44,714 nucleotides of DNA from Bacillota bacterium (GCA_007121025.1 SKMO01000106.1:1-44714), one strand, 5' to 3'; shown: positions 16,153-25,855, numbered from the stretch's first letter. Made by a program: numbers and translations. Notes: generated from the sequence alone by a model not told the origin.

Positions 16153-18111
16153 TTGAAAGCATTCAAAGATTTGCAGCATGGTCATGATCTGCTCAGAAAG
16201 ATCTGTGTGATTCTCATTGCCGCCGGGATGGTTGTTTCAGCCTCTCTGGCATTTGGCCGGATGTCGGCGGAAGCGCATCACGACAGACTGGAATTGGTGG
16301 TGGAGCATCTCGAAGTGGTCGAAATGGCCCGCGAAAACGCGTTGACCTTCGGGCAGGCCCTGGCGCTTTACCAGGAGGCGGGTGTGACATCCCTTTTTGT
16401 GAAGGAAATGGGGTTTGCCGATTACGGAAATCTGCTTTGGTTTGCGGCTGGGTCGTCTCTGTCGGCGGAGGGCATTGACGCCCAGAGCGATCTGAGCTAC
16501 ATGGTCACACAGGACGAGCAGACGGCTGAAAATCTGTTGTTGAATCTTGAAGTGCGGGATCTTCTCCGGGACCATTTTGTCTTGAATGATACGCACTATT
16601 TCGGAACGATGCTCCCCCTGAGCACTCTGTGGAGCCTGCCCTCGGACCGCATTGCTCAGATCAACAGCATTGGTCTGGGATGGCCGGTGGAAGACATGCA
16701 GACAGCAGAGGAGATGGGCCTTTGGCTGCAGGTGCAAATCAAAGACTGGCAACCCCTCAGAGCGGAGACCATTCCGGACTATTTTGCGCAGTTCGAGCCC
16801 TTTGAACGGATCAGTCTGGTGCTGTTCAACAGCAGCAATTTGTTCGGGTTTGAGGACACGGGCCGCCACTATTTGCAAAATTTCCAGGATGTGGCTCAGC
16901 AAATCCGTCTTCTCGGGGTGCCCGTCGGGCAAGTGGAATTCTTTCGCCAGAGAGGCTTTCATTACATGGCTCAGGTCATGGAGGACGATGTGATTCGGGT
17001 GCACGCCATTTCGCCTGCCGATGCCCGGCGTCTGGGTCCGGGAGGCTCGACCGCCCGGATGCTGCTGGCCGCAAAAGACAGGAACATGCGCAGCCTGCTG
17101 GCCAGACAGATCCTGACAGGTGATCGCAGTGACCTGCAGACCAACCTGGATTATCTGGAAGGCCTGTCTGGGGAATTGGAGGCCGGTGGGTTGACACTCG
17201 GTCGCGCAGTGACTCTGCCGCCGATGGCTCCGGCCCCCTGGCAGGTCATGGTGATCACGACAGCGGTCCTGGCAGGAGGAGTCCTTCTTGCTCTGCGGCT
17301 CAAGCTTGGAATACTGGGATTGATCGCGATGGCCGGAGGTCTGGGGCTGACCGTTGTGTTGCTGGTCACCGGCAGGATCAGCCTTGCACAAAAGTTGTGG
17401 GCTCTGGCCAGTGTGACCATCTTTCCGGTGTTGGCGATAGACACGGCCCTGCGGGAAGAGCCCCGGGATCTTGCCGGGTCTGTCGGCGCCTTTCTGCTGA
17501 TGACCGGCCTGTCCCTGATCGGTGCTCTTTTGATGGTGGGGCTGCTGGCAGACCGGACATTTATGCTGTATCTTGATGGATTTACTGGGGTCAAGGCTGC
17601 CCATGTGCTTCCTCTGATCGGGGTTTTTGTCCTGTATTTCGGACGGCGGGCGGTCAACGAGCGAAAAGCATTGTTTCGCGAATTCTTGGACATGCCATTG
17701 ACTCTGAGGATTTTACTTCTGGCGGCTGCCGGGGGAGCAGTGCTTCTGTTGTATGTTTCCCGGACCGGCAATGAGGCTGCTGTGGTCTCGGAGTTTGAAT
17801 TGTTGTTCAGGAATCTTCTGGAACGGCTCACCGGTGCCCGTCCCCGAACCAAGGAGTTTCTCATCGGACACCCGACCATGCTCTTGTTCCTGTTCCTTGG
17901 TATGCGCCTTCGGACAACCCCCTGGCTGGCTCTGGGGACCATCGGGCAGGTGTCAATTGTCAACACCTATGCCCATATACACACGCCTCTTCTGGTGTCT
18001 CTGCAGCGTAGCCTGTGGGGCCTGGGGCCAGGTCTGATTCTGGGGATTCTTCTCATTTTGGCCTGGCGCAAAGGGGTGCAGTTGTTAAGGAGAATGAGTG
18101 CTGATGAATAA
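16153..18111 (+). CDS. DUF5693-type polytopic membrane protein of unknown function
   Basis: The 652-residue protein has one N-terminal membrane helix (about 14-35), an extracytoplasmic domain to about residue 360, and then about eight membrane helices to the C-terminus. It resembles the DUF5693 proteins of Bacillota, whose function I do not know. The start is TTG with AGGAGG overlapping the previous stop codon. It overlaps csaB by 8 bases and follows the SLH protease closely, so a role in making, moving or pyruvylating the surface polymer is a reasonable guess from context only. Confidence 0.7.
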   Translation: MKAFKDLQHGHDLLRKICVILIAAGMVVSASLAFGRMSAEAHHDRLELVVEHLEVVEMARENALTFGQALALYQEAGVTSLFVKEMGFADYGNLLWFAAGSSLSAEGIDAQSDLSYMVTQDEQTAENLLLNLEVRDLLRDHFVLNDTHYFGTMLPLSTLWSLPSDRIAQINSIGLGWPVEDMQTAEEMGLWLQVQIKDWQPLRAETIPDYFAQFEPFERISLVLFNSSNLFGFEDTGRHYLQNFQDVAQQIRLLGVPVGQVEFFRQRGFHYMAQVMEDDVIRVHAISPADARRLGPGGSTARMLLAAKDRNMRSLLARQILTGDRSDLQTNLDYLEGLSGELEAGGLTLGRAVTLPPMAPAPWQVMVITTAVLAGGVLLALRLKLGILGLIAMAGGLGLTVVLLVTGRISLAQKLWALASVTIFPVLAIDTALREEPRDLAGSVGAFLLMTGLSLIGALLMVGLLADRTFMLYLDGFTGVKAAHVLPLIGVFVLYFGRRAVNERKALFREFLDMPLTLRILLLAAAGGAVLLLYVSRTGNEAAVVSEFELLFRNLLERLTGARPRTKEFLIGHPTMLLFLFLGMRLRTTPWLALGTIGQVSIVNTYAHIHTPLLVSLQRSLWGLGPGLILGILLILAWRKGVQLLRRMSADE

Positions 18112-19213
18112 GGTGACCCTGATCGGATATTACGGGTTCAACAATACGGGAGACGAGGCAATCCTTTACAGTATTCTGCGAAGTCTCAAGCAGCGGAACA
18201 AGGATCTGCAGGTGACCGTCCTGTCCGGAAATCCGGGGAAAACTGAAAAATTGTACGGAGTCCCCTGCCGAAATCGCTGGCGGATTCGTGATGTGATCTC
18301 AGCGATCTGGCAAAGTGATCTGGTGGTGTTCGGGGGGGGGAGTCTTCTGCAGGATACTACCAGCCGCCGGTCTCTTGATTATTATCTGGCCATCGCCCGG
18401 GTGGCCAGGCTCCTGCGAAAGCCGGTCTACTTTATGGGACAGGGCATCGGTCCGGTCATCAATGAACAGTCGAAGCAGAAGGTGGCCCGCGTTCTCAACC
18501 GGGTGCAGTACATTACGGTCAGAGACCGGGACTCCAAGCAGCAGCTCCTTGATATGGGTGTGACCAAACCGCCGATCGAAGTGACAGCGGATATCGTGCT
18601 GGGGCTTTACCGGCGGGAAGTGGAGACAGCTCCGGGAATCAGAGTGTTGGAACGCTATCAACTGGGGGATGAAGACCAGGGCCGGATGGTGGGCATCTCC
18701 GTGCGAAACTGGCGGGAATTATCCGGATACAAAACGGTGGTGGCGGAATTGGCCGATTCACTGGCGGCCAAAGGCTACAAGGTGGTTTTTTTGCCGTTTC
18801 ATTTTCCGGGTGATGTCAGTTGTGCACGGGATGTGGTCCGCCAGATGCAGGGGGATGCGGTGGTGATTCGGGAAGAGTGCACAACCATCGAGATGCTCGG
18901 GATGATTTCAAGGATGGAACTGCTGATTGGAATGCGGATGCACAGTTTGATCATGGCCGCTCTGATGGGTGTTCCGTCTGTGGGATTGTCTTATGACCCG
19001 AAAATCGATGCTGCTGTGAATCTGATGGGGTTGGTGGATGGCGGCCGTGTGGAAAACCTGAACCTGGAACAGCTTCGACTTGATTCCATGCAGATTCTCT
19101 TTAACCGGGACGAGGAGTGTCAGCGACTGGTCCAACGTCTGGAGCCGTTGAAAACGAAAGCCCGCAGGAATGTGGACATTCTGGAAGAGCTTCTTCAGGA
19201 GAAGAACCAATGA
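18104..19213 (+). CDS. csaB: CsaB, polysaccharide pyruvyl transferase
   Basis: The 369-residue protein shows CsaB features: LIGYYGFNNTGDEAILYSIL at the start, VVFGGGSLLQDTTSRRSLDYY, YFMGQGIGP, and IGMRMHSLIMAALMGVPSVG near the C-terminus. By family, it adds pyruvate ketals to the secondary cell-wall polysaccharide. SLH domains recognise that modification, which fits the SLH protease two genes upstream. I chose ATG 18104, since AAGGAGA is well placed for it. The in-frame GTG at 18098 is too close to the binding site. It overlaps DUF5693 upstream and murJ downstream (ATGA). Confidence 0.93.
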   Translation: MNKVTLIGYYGFNNTGDEAILYSILRSLKQRNKDLQVTVLSGNPGKTEKLYGVPCRNRWRIRDVISAIWQSDLVVFGGGSLLQDTTSRRSLDYYLAIARVARLLRKPVYFMGQGIGPVINEQSKQKVARVLNRVQYITVRDRDSKQQLLDMGVTKPPIEVTADIVLGLYRREVETAPGIRVLERYQLGDEDQGRMVGISVRNWRELSGYKTVVAELADSLAAKGYKVVFLPFHFPGDVSCARDVVRQMQGDAVVIREECTTIEMLGMISRMELLIGMRMHSLIMAALMGVPSVGLSYDPKIDAAVNLMGLVDGGRVENLNLEQLRLDSMQILFNRDEECQRLVQRLEPLKTKARRNVDILEELLQEKNQ

Positions 19214-20760
19214 GTACCCTTTACCGGGCAGCCACCATTGTCTTTGTGTTCAATCTGCTCTCCAAAGTTCTTGGGTTTGTCAGGGATGCGGCCCTGGCGG
19301 CATTTTTCGGTGCTGGCAGTGCCACTGACGCTTACATGATTGCCTATACCTTGCCCTATTCGCTGCAGGCCGTCCTGGGCATGGCGTTTCTGACCGTGAT
19401 GGTTCCTTTTCTGACGGGACACCTGATCCAGGGAAAACGGGAAGAGGCGTTCAGGGTCACGTCTGTCGTGATGAACTGGATTGGACTGGTTCTTCTGGGT
19501 ATGGTTGCTCTTGGGATGGTGTTTGCCGGCCCTCTCACGGGATTGCTGGCGCCGGGATTCGATGGGGCCACGCAGGTTGAAGCAGTGCGGCTCATGGTGA
19601 TCATGATGCCTTCCATTTTCTTCATGGGCATGGGCATGCTGTTTTCAGGGGTTCTGAATGCCCAAAAATATTTTTGGCTGGCAGCGTTTGGCCCTGCTCT
19701 GGTGAACCTGATTGTGATCCTGGCCATTGTTGTCCTCAATCATGTTCTGGGGATCTATGGTGCTGCTCTGGGGACGCTTATGGGATTTGCGGGATTCTTC
19801 GTTCTTCTGGGGCTGGGCATTCGCCAAAAGGGGTTTCGCTATCACTGGGGACTGGCTGATTCGGATGGACTGGCCAGGCAGGTGACCGCCGGCATCCTTC
19901 CGGTGGCAGTCAGTGTGTCCGTCAACCAGGTGCTGTTGGCGGTCAGCCGTTTTTTTGCGTCCGGCCTGGCTCCGGGAAGCATTTCTGCACTGGATTACGC
20001 GTACCGGGTCAAAGATCTGCCACTGGGCATTTTTGCTGCAGCCGTGGTTACAGCGACGTTTCCCCTGATGTCCGAGGGCGCTGTGCGCAATGAACTCCGG
20101 CAGTTTGCGGCGACATTTTCCAAAGGATACAGTGCAATCATGGTCCTGATCATTCCGGTTTCGCTGGGGATGGGGGCCCTGCGCGAGCCGTTGATCCGGG
20201 TGCTGTATCAGCGGGGGGCATTTGATGACACCGCAGCGGCCATGACCTACGGGGCACTTTTGTTCTTTTCCCTGGCCTTGCCGGCGTTTTCCGCCAATAT
20301 GATGATGACGCGGGCGTACTATGCGTTCAGAGACTATCGAACACCCCTGCTCGCGGGACTTGGGGCAGTGGCAATCAATCTCGCGGCGTCCTGGATGCTG
20401 GTGGGACCCTATGGACATCAGGGGTTGGCGGCTGCCAATGGTCTGGCGTCCTACGGGTACGCAATGCTGCTGTTTGCCGGACTGAAACGGCGGCTTCCAC
20501 AGCTGGCGGTGGGGCGACTGTTGGAGGTCACAGTGAAGTCGCTGGCAGCAGCCGGTGTTATGACCTTTGTGGTGTTGTCGGTCCGGGGCTTTGCCGAAAA
20601 CGCCTTGTCACCGGGAGTTGCGGGAGACCTGCTGGTTCTGGGGCTATGCACACTGGGAGGTGCAGGCGTGTATTTTGCACTCCTGCGGGTACTGCAATAC
20701 AATGAACTGGATGAAGCCATCAGGCTGTTTAAACGGCGCGGAACGGGGAGGACGAAATGA
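19210..20760 (+). CDS. murJ: MurJ/MviN-type lipid II flippase family protein
   Basis: The 516-residue, highly hydrophobic protein with about 14 membrane helices has MurJ-family marks: LSKVLGFVRDAALAAFFGAG at the N-terminus, ATDAYMIAYTLPY, and RVLYQRGAFDDTAAAM in the middle. MurJ flips lipid-linked peptidoglycan precursor. With its neighbours CsaB and a WecA/TagO enzyme, this copy might instead flip lipid-linked wall-polysaccharide units. Sequence alone does not decide. It starts at ATG 19210, overlapping the csaB stop (ATGA). Longer upstream in-frame starts would lie deep inside csaB. Confidence 0.9.
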   Translation: MSTLYRAATIVFVFNLLSKVLGFVRDAALAAFFGAGSATDAYMIAYTLPYSLQAVLGMAFLTVMVPFLTGHLIQGKREEAFRVTSVVMNWIGLVLLGMVALGMVFAGPLTGLLAPGFDGATQVEAVRLMVIMMPSIFFMGMGMLFSGVLNAQKYFWLAAFGPALVNLIVILAIVVLNHVLGIYGAALGTLMGFAGFFVLLGLGIRQKGFRYHWGLADSDGLARQVTAGILPVAVSVSVNQVLLAVSRFFASGLAPGSISALDYAYRVKDLPLGIFAAAVVTATFPLMSEGAVRNELRQFAATFSKGYSAIMVLIIPVSLGMGALREPLIRVLYQRGAFDDTAAAMTYGALLFFSLALPAFSANMMMTRAYYAFRDYRTPLLAGLGAVAINLAASWMLVGPYGHQGLAAANGLASYGYAMLLFAGLKRRLPQLAVGRLLEVTVKSLAAAGVMTFVVLSVRGFAENALSPGVAGDLLVLGLCTLGGAGVYFALLRVLQYNELDEAIRLFKRRGTGRTK

Positions 20761-20761
20761 T

Positions 20762-21787
20762 ATGTTGGAATTGACCATTCGAAGCGGGCTGACGGCCTTG
20801 GCGATTTCACTGGCGGTAACCCCTCTGGTCAAACGGTTTGCTTTTCGGATCGGGGCAGTGGACAAGCCGAACGAGCGAAAAGTTCATGAGGGAGTGATGC
20901 CCAGACTGGGTGGTCTGGCCATGTTCGTTTCGTTTATACTGACCGTTTTTCTGTATCTGGAATTCAGTCCTCAGTTGGCCGGGTTGATCATGGCCAATCT
21001 GGTGATTGTGGCGACCGGGATATATGATGATACCCGTGAAATTTCCCCGAAGCTGAAGCTCTTTGGTCAATTCATTGCAGCGTTGATTCTGGTTGAATAC
21101 GGATTTCGGGTTCAGTTCATTACAATACCCTTTGACGGGGGGATCTATTATCTTCCCCGAGCGGACATCATTTTCACTGTGCTTTGGATCGTGGGAATCA
21201 CAAATGCAGTCAATCTGATCGATGGGTTGGACGGTCTGGCTGCAGGGACAGCAACCATTGCGGCGGTTACGATTTCGATCGTGGCTCTGATGACAGGACA
21301 GGACCAGGCGTTCCTGATCGGCGTCATTCTGGCGTTCGCCACACTGGGCTTTTTACGGTATAATTTCAATCCGGCGTCAATCTTTATGGGTGACACCGGG
21401 TCCATGTTTCTGGGATTCAACCTGGCCGCATTGGCGATACTGGGCATGACGAAAAGTGTGACTGTCATCTCACTGGTGCTGCCGGTGATTATTCTGGGGA
21501 TTCCGATCCTGGATACCCTGTGGGCCATCGTTCGCCGGGCCAAACGCCGCAAGCCAATTTTCGAGGCAGACAAGAAACACCTGCACCACCGGCTCTTGCA
21601 CATGGGACTCAGTCACCGCCGAACGGTTCTGGTGATTTATGGAGCCAATGTTTTTCTTGGAATCGGGGCGGTGCTGATTCAGAGCCTGGGGACACTGAGC
21701 AGCATCATCGGGTTTGTTTTTCTGGTGGTGTTGATGCTCCTGTTTGCCTGGAGGCTGGGAGCCTTGACAGACAGCATTGATGATTGA
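20762..21787 (+). CDS. WecA/TagO-type undecaprenyl-phosphate glycosyl-1-phosphate transferase
   Basis: The 341-residue polytopic protein belongs to the MraY/WecA/TagO family. Key motifs are KPNERKVHEGVMPRLGG, the metal-binding YDDTREISPKLK, NAVNLIDGLDGLAAG, MGDTGSMFLGF and the histidine-rich KKHLHHRLLHMGLSHR near the C-terminus. By family, it moves GlcNAc-1-phosphate (or a similar sugar) from UDP to undecaprenyl phosphate, starting wall teichoic acid or secondary polysaccharide synthesis. ATG 20762 lies 1 base after the murJ stop, with GGGGAGGACG upstream. Its place after csaB and murJ suggests it starts the polymer that SLH proteins bind. Confidence 0.92.
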   Translation: MLELTIRSGLTALAISLAVTPLVKRFAFRIGAVDKPNERKVHEGVMPRLGGLAMFVSFILTVFLYLEFSPQLAGLIMANLVIVATGIYDDTREISPKLKLFGQFIAALILVEYGFRVQFITIPFDGGIYYLPRADIIFTVLWIVGITNAVNLIDGLDGLAAGTATIAAVTISIVALMTGQDQAFLIGVILAFATLGFLRYNFNPASIFMGDTGSMFLGFNLAALAILGMTKSVTVISLVLPVIILGIPILDTLWAIVRRAKRRKPIFEADKKHLHHRLLHMGLSHRRTVLVIYGANVFLGIGAVLIQSLGTLSSIIGFVFLVVLMLLFAWRLGALTDSIDD

Positions 21788-21802
21788 TGGGAGAGATGAT
21801 GA

Positions 21803-23059
21803 TTGAAAGCTGAACTGATTTTCACAGGAACCGAATTGCTGCTGGGACAGATTTTGAACACCAATGCGCTGTACCTGTCCAGGGAACTGGCGGCCTTGGG
21901 GATTGATTTATACCGGATTACAACAGTGGGGGACAACCGCCTGCGTATTCGCGATGCGATCGTAGAGGCAGCCAGAAACAGTGATGTGGTGATCATCAAC
22001 GGAGGATTGGGACCAACCGAAGACGATCAGACCCGGGAAGCGCTGGTTGAGGCGTGTGGTGTCAGAGAAGTGATCCATCAGCCGACTCTCGACAAGATCA
22101 ATGATTATGTACGGGTACGGAACCGGACCCCCTTGCAGAGCAATGAAAAAGTGGCCAAGGTTCCTGAGGGTGCACAGGTGTTTGTCAACTCATCGGGTTC
22201 CGCACCGGGCAGTGTTTTGGAAAAAGAGGGGACAGCCTATGTGCTGACTCCGGGACCACCGCATGAACTGATGAGCATCTTTGAGGAGCACCTGCGTGAC
22301 TGGCTCAAGAGGCGGTTTCAACTCAATGAGGTGATCCGCTCCAAGGTGTTCAAGGTGGTGGGGATTGGAGAATCCAGTGCGGAAGAGCGGATCAGGGATT
22401 TGATCAACTCGCCGAATCCGACCGTGGCTCCCACGGTCAAACGGGGTGAGATTCATTTTCGTGTGACAGCCAAAGCGCCCTCCGATGTGCAGGCAGCAGA
22501 TCTGATTGCGGGCATGGAACGGCGTTTCATGGATGAACTGGGGGACTTTACGTACGGATCTGATCAAGACAATCTGGAAGGGGTAATTGGGGCGCTGCTG
22601 CGGGAAAAAGGATTGACGGTATCCTGCGCGGAGTCCTGTACAGGGGGGCTTTTGACCAGCGCACTGACAGACGTACCGGGCAGTTCGGATTATCTGGAGT
22701 TCTCCGCGGTGACCTACGCCAACCGCTGGAAAGAAGAGTTCCTTGACGTTCCTCAGGAAATCCTGTTCAAACGGGGAGCGGTCAGTCGGGAAGCGGTTAA
22801 ATGCATGGCCGAAGGCATTCGGAAAAAGACCGGTGCGGACATTGGCTTGGCGGTATCGGGGATCGCCGGTCCCGGTGGAGGCACACTGGAAAAACCGGTG
22901 GGGCTGGTGTATCTGGGGCTGGCCATGGAAGAGGGAACCTGGTCACGAAAACAGATGTATTCCGGAGGCCGGAAAGTCATCAAGGAACTCAGCGCCCGGG
23001 GAGCACTGGTTCTCTTGTACCAGGGACTTAAGGGTGTATTGAAAGATGATGGCAGATAA
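21803..23059 (+). CDS. cinA: CinA, competence/damage-inducible protein with nicotinamide-nucleotide amidase domain
   Basis: The 418-residue protein has the full CinA layout. The N-terminal molybdopterin-binding-like (COG1058) domain opens with KAELIFTGTELLLGQILNTN and includes INGGLGPTEDDQTREAL. The C-terminal PncC-type amidase contains VSCAESCTGGLLTSAL and SGIAGPGGGT. By family, it removes the pyrophosphate or amide from NAD-derived nucleotides in pyridine-nucleotide recycling. The start is TTG with GGGAGAG 8 bases upstream, and the translation matches family N-termini exactly from there. Its end overlaps the next gene by 14 bases. Confidence 0.94.
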   Translation: MKAELIFTGTELLLGQILNTNALYLSRELAALGIDLYRITTVGDNRLRIRDAIVEAARNSDVVIINGGLGPTEDDQTREALVEACGVREVIHQPTLDKINDYVRVRNRTPLQSNEKVAKVPEGAQVFVNSSGSAPGSVLEKEGTAYVLTPGPPHELMSIFEEHLRDWLKRRFQLNEVIRSKVFKVVGIGESSAEERIRDLINSPNPTVAPTVKRGEIHFRVTAKAPSDVQAADLIAGMERRFMDELGDFTYGSDQDNLEGVIGALLREKGLTVSCAESCTGGLLTSALTDVPGSSDYLEFSAVTYANRWKEEFLDVPQEILFKRGAVSREAVKCMAEGIRKKTGADIGLAVSGIAGPGGGTLEKPVGLVYLGLAMEEGTWSRKQMYSGGRKVIKELSARGALVLLYQGLKGVLKDDGR

Positions 23060-23711
23060 ATTCGGGTTTACTGAAGAGGACATGCAGTGGATTGAACGTC
23101 TGGATGAGGCGGCGGAAAGCATGGACAGACAGAGGCTGTCCGCACAGTTGTGGACGGCCTGGAAAGAAGGGCCTTATGTGGCCCGGCATAAGGCGCTGGA
23201 ACTCCTGGGGCTCACGGGAGATTCGCAGGATGCCCGCAGACTGACCGACCTGGTGCTGGATGCTTCCTGCCCCGAAGAGTTTCGTTTGCGGGCCCTCTCT
23301 GCTCTTGGGAAACTGCGGTGTGAAGCGGTGGTCTGTCGCCTGGAACCGCTTTTCGGGGATCCCAACCCATTTTTGCCCAAGGGCTTGGTTACCGTTCTGG
23401 GGCAGATTGGGGGAGAAGGGTCCCTGGACTTGCTGCTGCGTTTCGGCCCCTCGCCACGGGGAAGGCAGGTTAAGCGCGAGATATACCAGGAAGCCATCGC
23501 CCTGGCAGTCGCCTCCTGGCCACTGGGATTGGCCATGCTTGCCCAAAGACGCAGCGAAGAGCGTCCGGTCCGGCTGTTTTTGCGGGGAATGGATCTCGAG
23601 GTGCCGGAGATTCCCCGGTATAGTGCATTCCCGGCAAATGATTACATGGCGGAGCATGTGAAAAGCCGGGGATTGTTCTATAAACGCTTCAAATACCTGG
23701 TGGAACAATGA
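23046..23711 (+). CDS. HEAT-repeat-like protein of unknown function
   Basis: The 221-residue protein has no signal peptide or membrane helix. Its middle (about 35-145) shows repeated helix pairs like HEAT repeats, for example YVARHKALELLGLTGDSQDA and EFRLRALSALGKLRCEAV. The C-terminus (FPANDYMAEHVKSRGLFYKR) is not one I recognise. It starts inside cinA and ends inside comFC (ATGA overlap), so it is tightly coupled to both. Such proteins usually serve as binding scaffolds, but I do not know its partner. The binding site is weak, and either of two adjacent ATGs (23046, 23049) could start it. Confidence 0.7.
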   Translation: MMADKFGFTEEDMQWIERLDEAAESMDRQRLSAQLWTAWKEGPYVARHKALELLGLTGDSQDARRLTDLVLDASCPEEFRLRALSALGKLRCEAVVCRLEPLFGDPNPFLPKGLVTVLGQIGGEGSLDLLLRFGPSPRGRQVKREIYQEAIALAVASWPLGLAMLAQRRSEERPVRLFLRGMDLEVPEIPRYSAFPANDYMAEHVKSRGLFYKRFKYLVEQ

Positions 23712-24367
23712 GCTTTTCGGATTGCTTTTTGCTGTTCAAAAAGAAGTCTGTCTGTCCGGTTTGCAGCAGGGGGATGGGGTCCGGCCTGCTGCTCTGTCCA
23801 TCCTGCCGCACGCTGCTCCGGAGTGCATCCTGCCGGACCATCCGCTGCAGTGGTCGATTCCCCCTGCTGGTTGCAGCCCCATACAGGGGTCCGTTTCGGC
23901 ATGCGGTGCTCCGCTTCAAAAATGGTGGGCAGACGCATCTGTCTCCGGTTCTTGCCCAGCTGATGCTCGAGAGTTTCATGGCGTTTTCCGGTAAGAGGGT
24001 AAACGGACCTGAACTGGTCACCTGGGTTCCGGGAGATCGGCGCCGGACAGCCATTCGGGGGTTTCATCCACCGGAAATGCTGGCCGGGAGTATTGCCCGG
24101 GGGCTGCAGTTGCCGGCCGAGGGACTTCTCGGCAGAACCCATGCGGACGCACAGACCGGACGAAGTCCTGAGGAACGCAGAACCCGGTTAGCCGGCACAT
24201 TCCGGCTTTGCAGTCGGCGGTCAGTTGCCGGTCGCCGGATTCTGCTGGTGGATGATGTGGTCACCACCGGGAGCACTTTTGAAGAGGCGGTCCGCGTGCT
24301 GCAACGCAACGGTGCCGGTGATGTCTGGTGTCTGGCGTTTGCCGGTGGAGAAAAATTGTTTGACTGA
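23708..24367 (+). CDS. comFC: ComF family protein (ComFC-like phosphoribosyltransferase)
   Basis: The 219-residue protein has the two halves typical of ComFC. A short zinc-ribbon-like part has paired cysteines (CPVCSRGMG and LLCPSCRTLL). The phosphoribosyltransferase fold carries the PRPP motif ILLVDDVVTTGST at 178-190. The family is needed for DNA uptake during transformation in competent species, but its reaction is not settled. The start overlaps the previous stop by four bases. With cinA close by, this is a small competence-type cluster, though no DNA-uptake machinery is in the window. Confidence 0.9.
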   Translation: MSFSDCFLLFKKKSVCPVCSRGMGSGLLLCPSCRTLLRSASCRTIRCSGRFPLLVAAPYRGPFRHAVLRFKNGGQTHLSPVLAQLMLESFMAFSGKRVNGPELVTWVPGDRRRTAIRGFHPPEMLAGSIARGLQLPAEGLLGRTHADAQTGRSPEERRTRLAGTFRLCSRRSVAGRRILLVDDVVTTGSTFEEAVRVLQRNGAGDVWCLAFAGGEKLFD

Positions 24368-24372
24368 ACGCG

Positions 24373-24412
24373 TTCCCTGCTGGGCCTTAACGGGTCTGAC
24401 AGGGAATTCTTT
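24373..24412 (+). terminator. Possible weak terminator after comFC
   Basis: TTCCCTG (24373-24379) pairs with CAGGGAA (24400-24406) around a 20-base loop, followed by TTCTTTGTTTT. The T tract is interrupted, so termination may be partial. Confidence 0.45.
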
Positions 24413-24490
24413 GTTTTCGTAGAATGTATACATATATGAACGTTTGTCAATTCGGTTTATGACTGGACGGGGAAAGTGGAGGTGAGGCAA

Positions 24491-25855
24491 ATGAAAGACG
24501 TCTGGTTTCGGCGTCTGACCCTGTTATTGACTCTGGGATGCCTGATCGTGCCCGTGAGGGGAGCCTTCGCACAGGAGCAGGCGCCCCGGTTTTTGCTGGT
24601 GCACATTGAAGGCACCATTACAGCAGGGACAGAACAGTTTTTGGCGGAGGTGTTGACGCGGGGCGACGAGCAGGCCGTGGATGGTGTGATTCTGCGCCTG
24701 GACACACCCGGTGGTCTGGTGGATGCCACTCTGGGCATTATGCGGGCAATCAATGCCACGGAGTATCCGGTGATTACCTATGTGGGGCCGTCCGGTGCGA
24801 TCGCGGCCTCTGCGGGGTCGTTTATCCTGATCAGTGGCCATGTGGCAGCCATGGCACCCGGGACAACCTGCGGGGCGGCCATGCCGGTGACGCTGCAGCC
24901 CGGGACGGGGGAAGCCGCACCGGCGGATGACAAGACCGTCCAGTTTCTGGCCGGTCATTTAAAGAGTGCCGCACGTCTGCGGGGACGTCCGGAAGAGATC
25001 GCAGCCCGTTTTGTTACCGAAAACCTGACATTGACGTCAGCAGAGGCTCTGGAAACAGGCATTGTGGATCTGGAAGCCGTTTCCGTGGAGCGGCTTCTAC
25101 AGGCATTGGATGGCAGACAGGTTGTGGTGGGGGAGCGTCAAGTTGTCATGCGCACGGAGGGAGCAATCGTTGAAGAGGTCGACATGACGCTGAGACAGCG
25201 CTTCGCGCACTGGCTCAGCGATCCGCAAATTGCGTTTCTGCTCTTCCTTTTTGGAATCTACGGGATCTTGTTTGGGCTGAACGCACCCGGGACCATCGTT
25301 CCAGAGGTGGGGGGGACCATCGCCCTGATCCTGGCGCTGTTCGGACTGGGGATGTTCACTGCCAGCACCCTGGGGATTGTCCTGATTGCCATCGCCGTAC
25401 TGTTTTTTGTCGCGGAAGTCTTCACGCCGACTTTCGGTGTGCTGACGACAGCAGGTGCTGTCTCACTGGTTCTGGGCGGATTTTTCCTTCCTGTGGAACC
25501 ACTTCTTCCAGCCCCCTGGTTCAGTGCGTTTCGGATGACCGTTTTGGGCATGGCTGCTGTGACCGTCCTGTTTCTGGTGCTTGTGCTGGCGAAGCTGGTT
25601 CAACTTCGAACGAAAAAAGCCGTTTACGAACAGCTTGGGATGGAAGGATACCAGGGGACCGTGCTGTCGGTGCTCGATCCGGAAGGTTCTGTACGGATCC
25701 GTGGCGAAATCTGGCAGGCCAGAACAGTGGATGGCCATACGGTGAACGCAGGCCGGCAGGTGCGGGTTTTGGATACAGATGACATGGTACTCGTTGTTGA
25801 GGAACAGTCGGACCCGGCTGAGACACAGGGTCGGGTGAAGAAGGAGGACTTGTGA
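24491..25855 (+). CDS. NfeD-type membrane serine protease (ClpP-class, long form)
   Basis: The 454-residue protein has a signal peptide (ending GAFAQ), a ClpP-like protease domain (about 30-230), a four-helix membrane domain (about 240-370) and a C-terminal NfeD OB-fold (about 385-440). The catalytic serine is S107 in IAASAGSF and the lysine is probably K148 in ADDKTVQF, matching the Ser-Lys dyad of this family. Known relatives cleave stomatin-type proteins, and the slipin gene directly follows (TGATG overlap). ATG 24491 has GGAGGTGAGG just upstream. An in-frame GTG at 24476 precedes that site and is unlikely. Confidence 0.92.
   Translation: MKDVWFRRLTLLLTLGCLIVPVRGAFAQEQAPRFLLVHIEGTITAGTEQFLAEVLTRGDEQAVDGVILRLDTPGGLVDATLGIMRAINATEYPVITYVGPSGAIAASAGSFILISGHVAAMAPGTTCGAAMPVTLQPGTGEAAPADDKTVQFLAGHLKSAARLRGRPEEIAARFVTENLTLTSAEALETGIVDLEAVSVERLLQALDGRQVVVGERQVVMRTEGAIVEEVDMTLRQRFAHWLSDPQIAFLLFLFGIYGILFGLNAPGTIVPEVGGTIALILALFGLGMFTASTLGIVLIAIAVLFFVAEVFTPTFGVLTTAGAVSLVLGGFFLPVEPLLPAPWFSAFRMTVLGMAAVTVLFLVLVLAKLVQLRTKKAVYEQLGMEGYQGTVLSVLDPEGSVRIRGEIWQARTVDGHTVNAGRQVRVLDTDDMVLVVEEQSDPAETQGRVKKEDL

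Noticed and set aside
18098-18103. GTG 18098 as csaB start
   Set aside because: It is only about four bases from the SD sequence; ATG 18104 has normal spacing.
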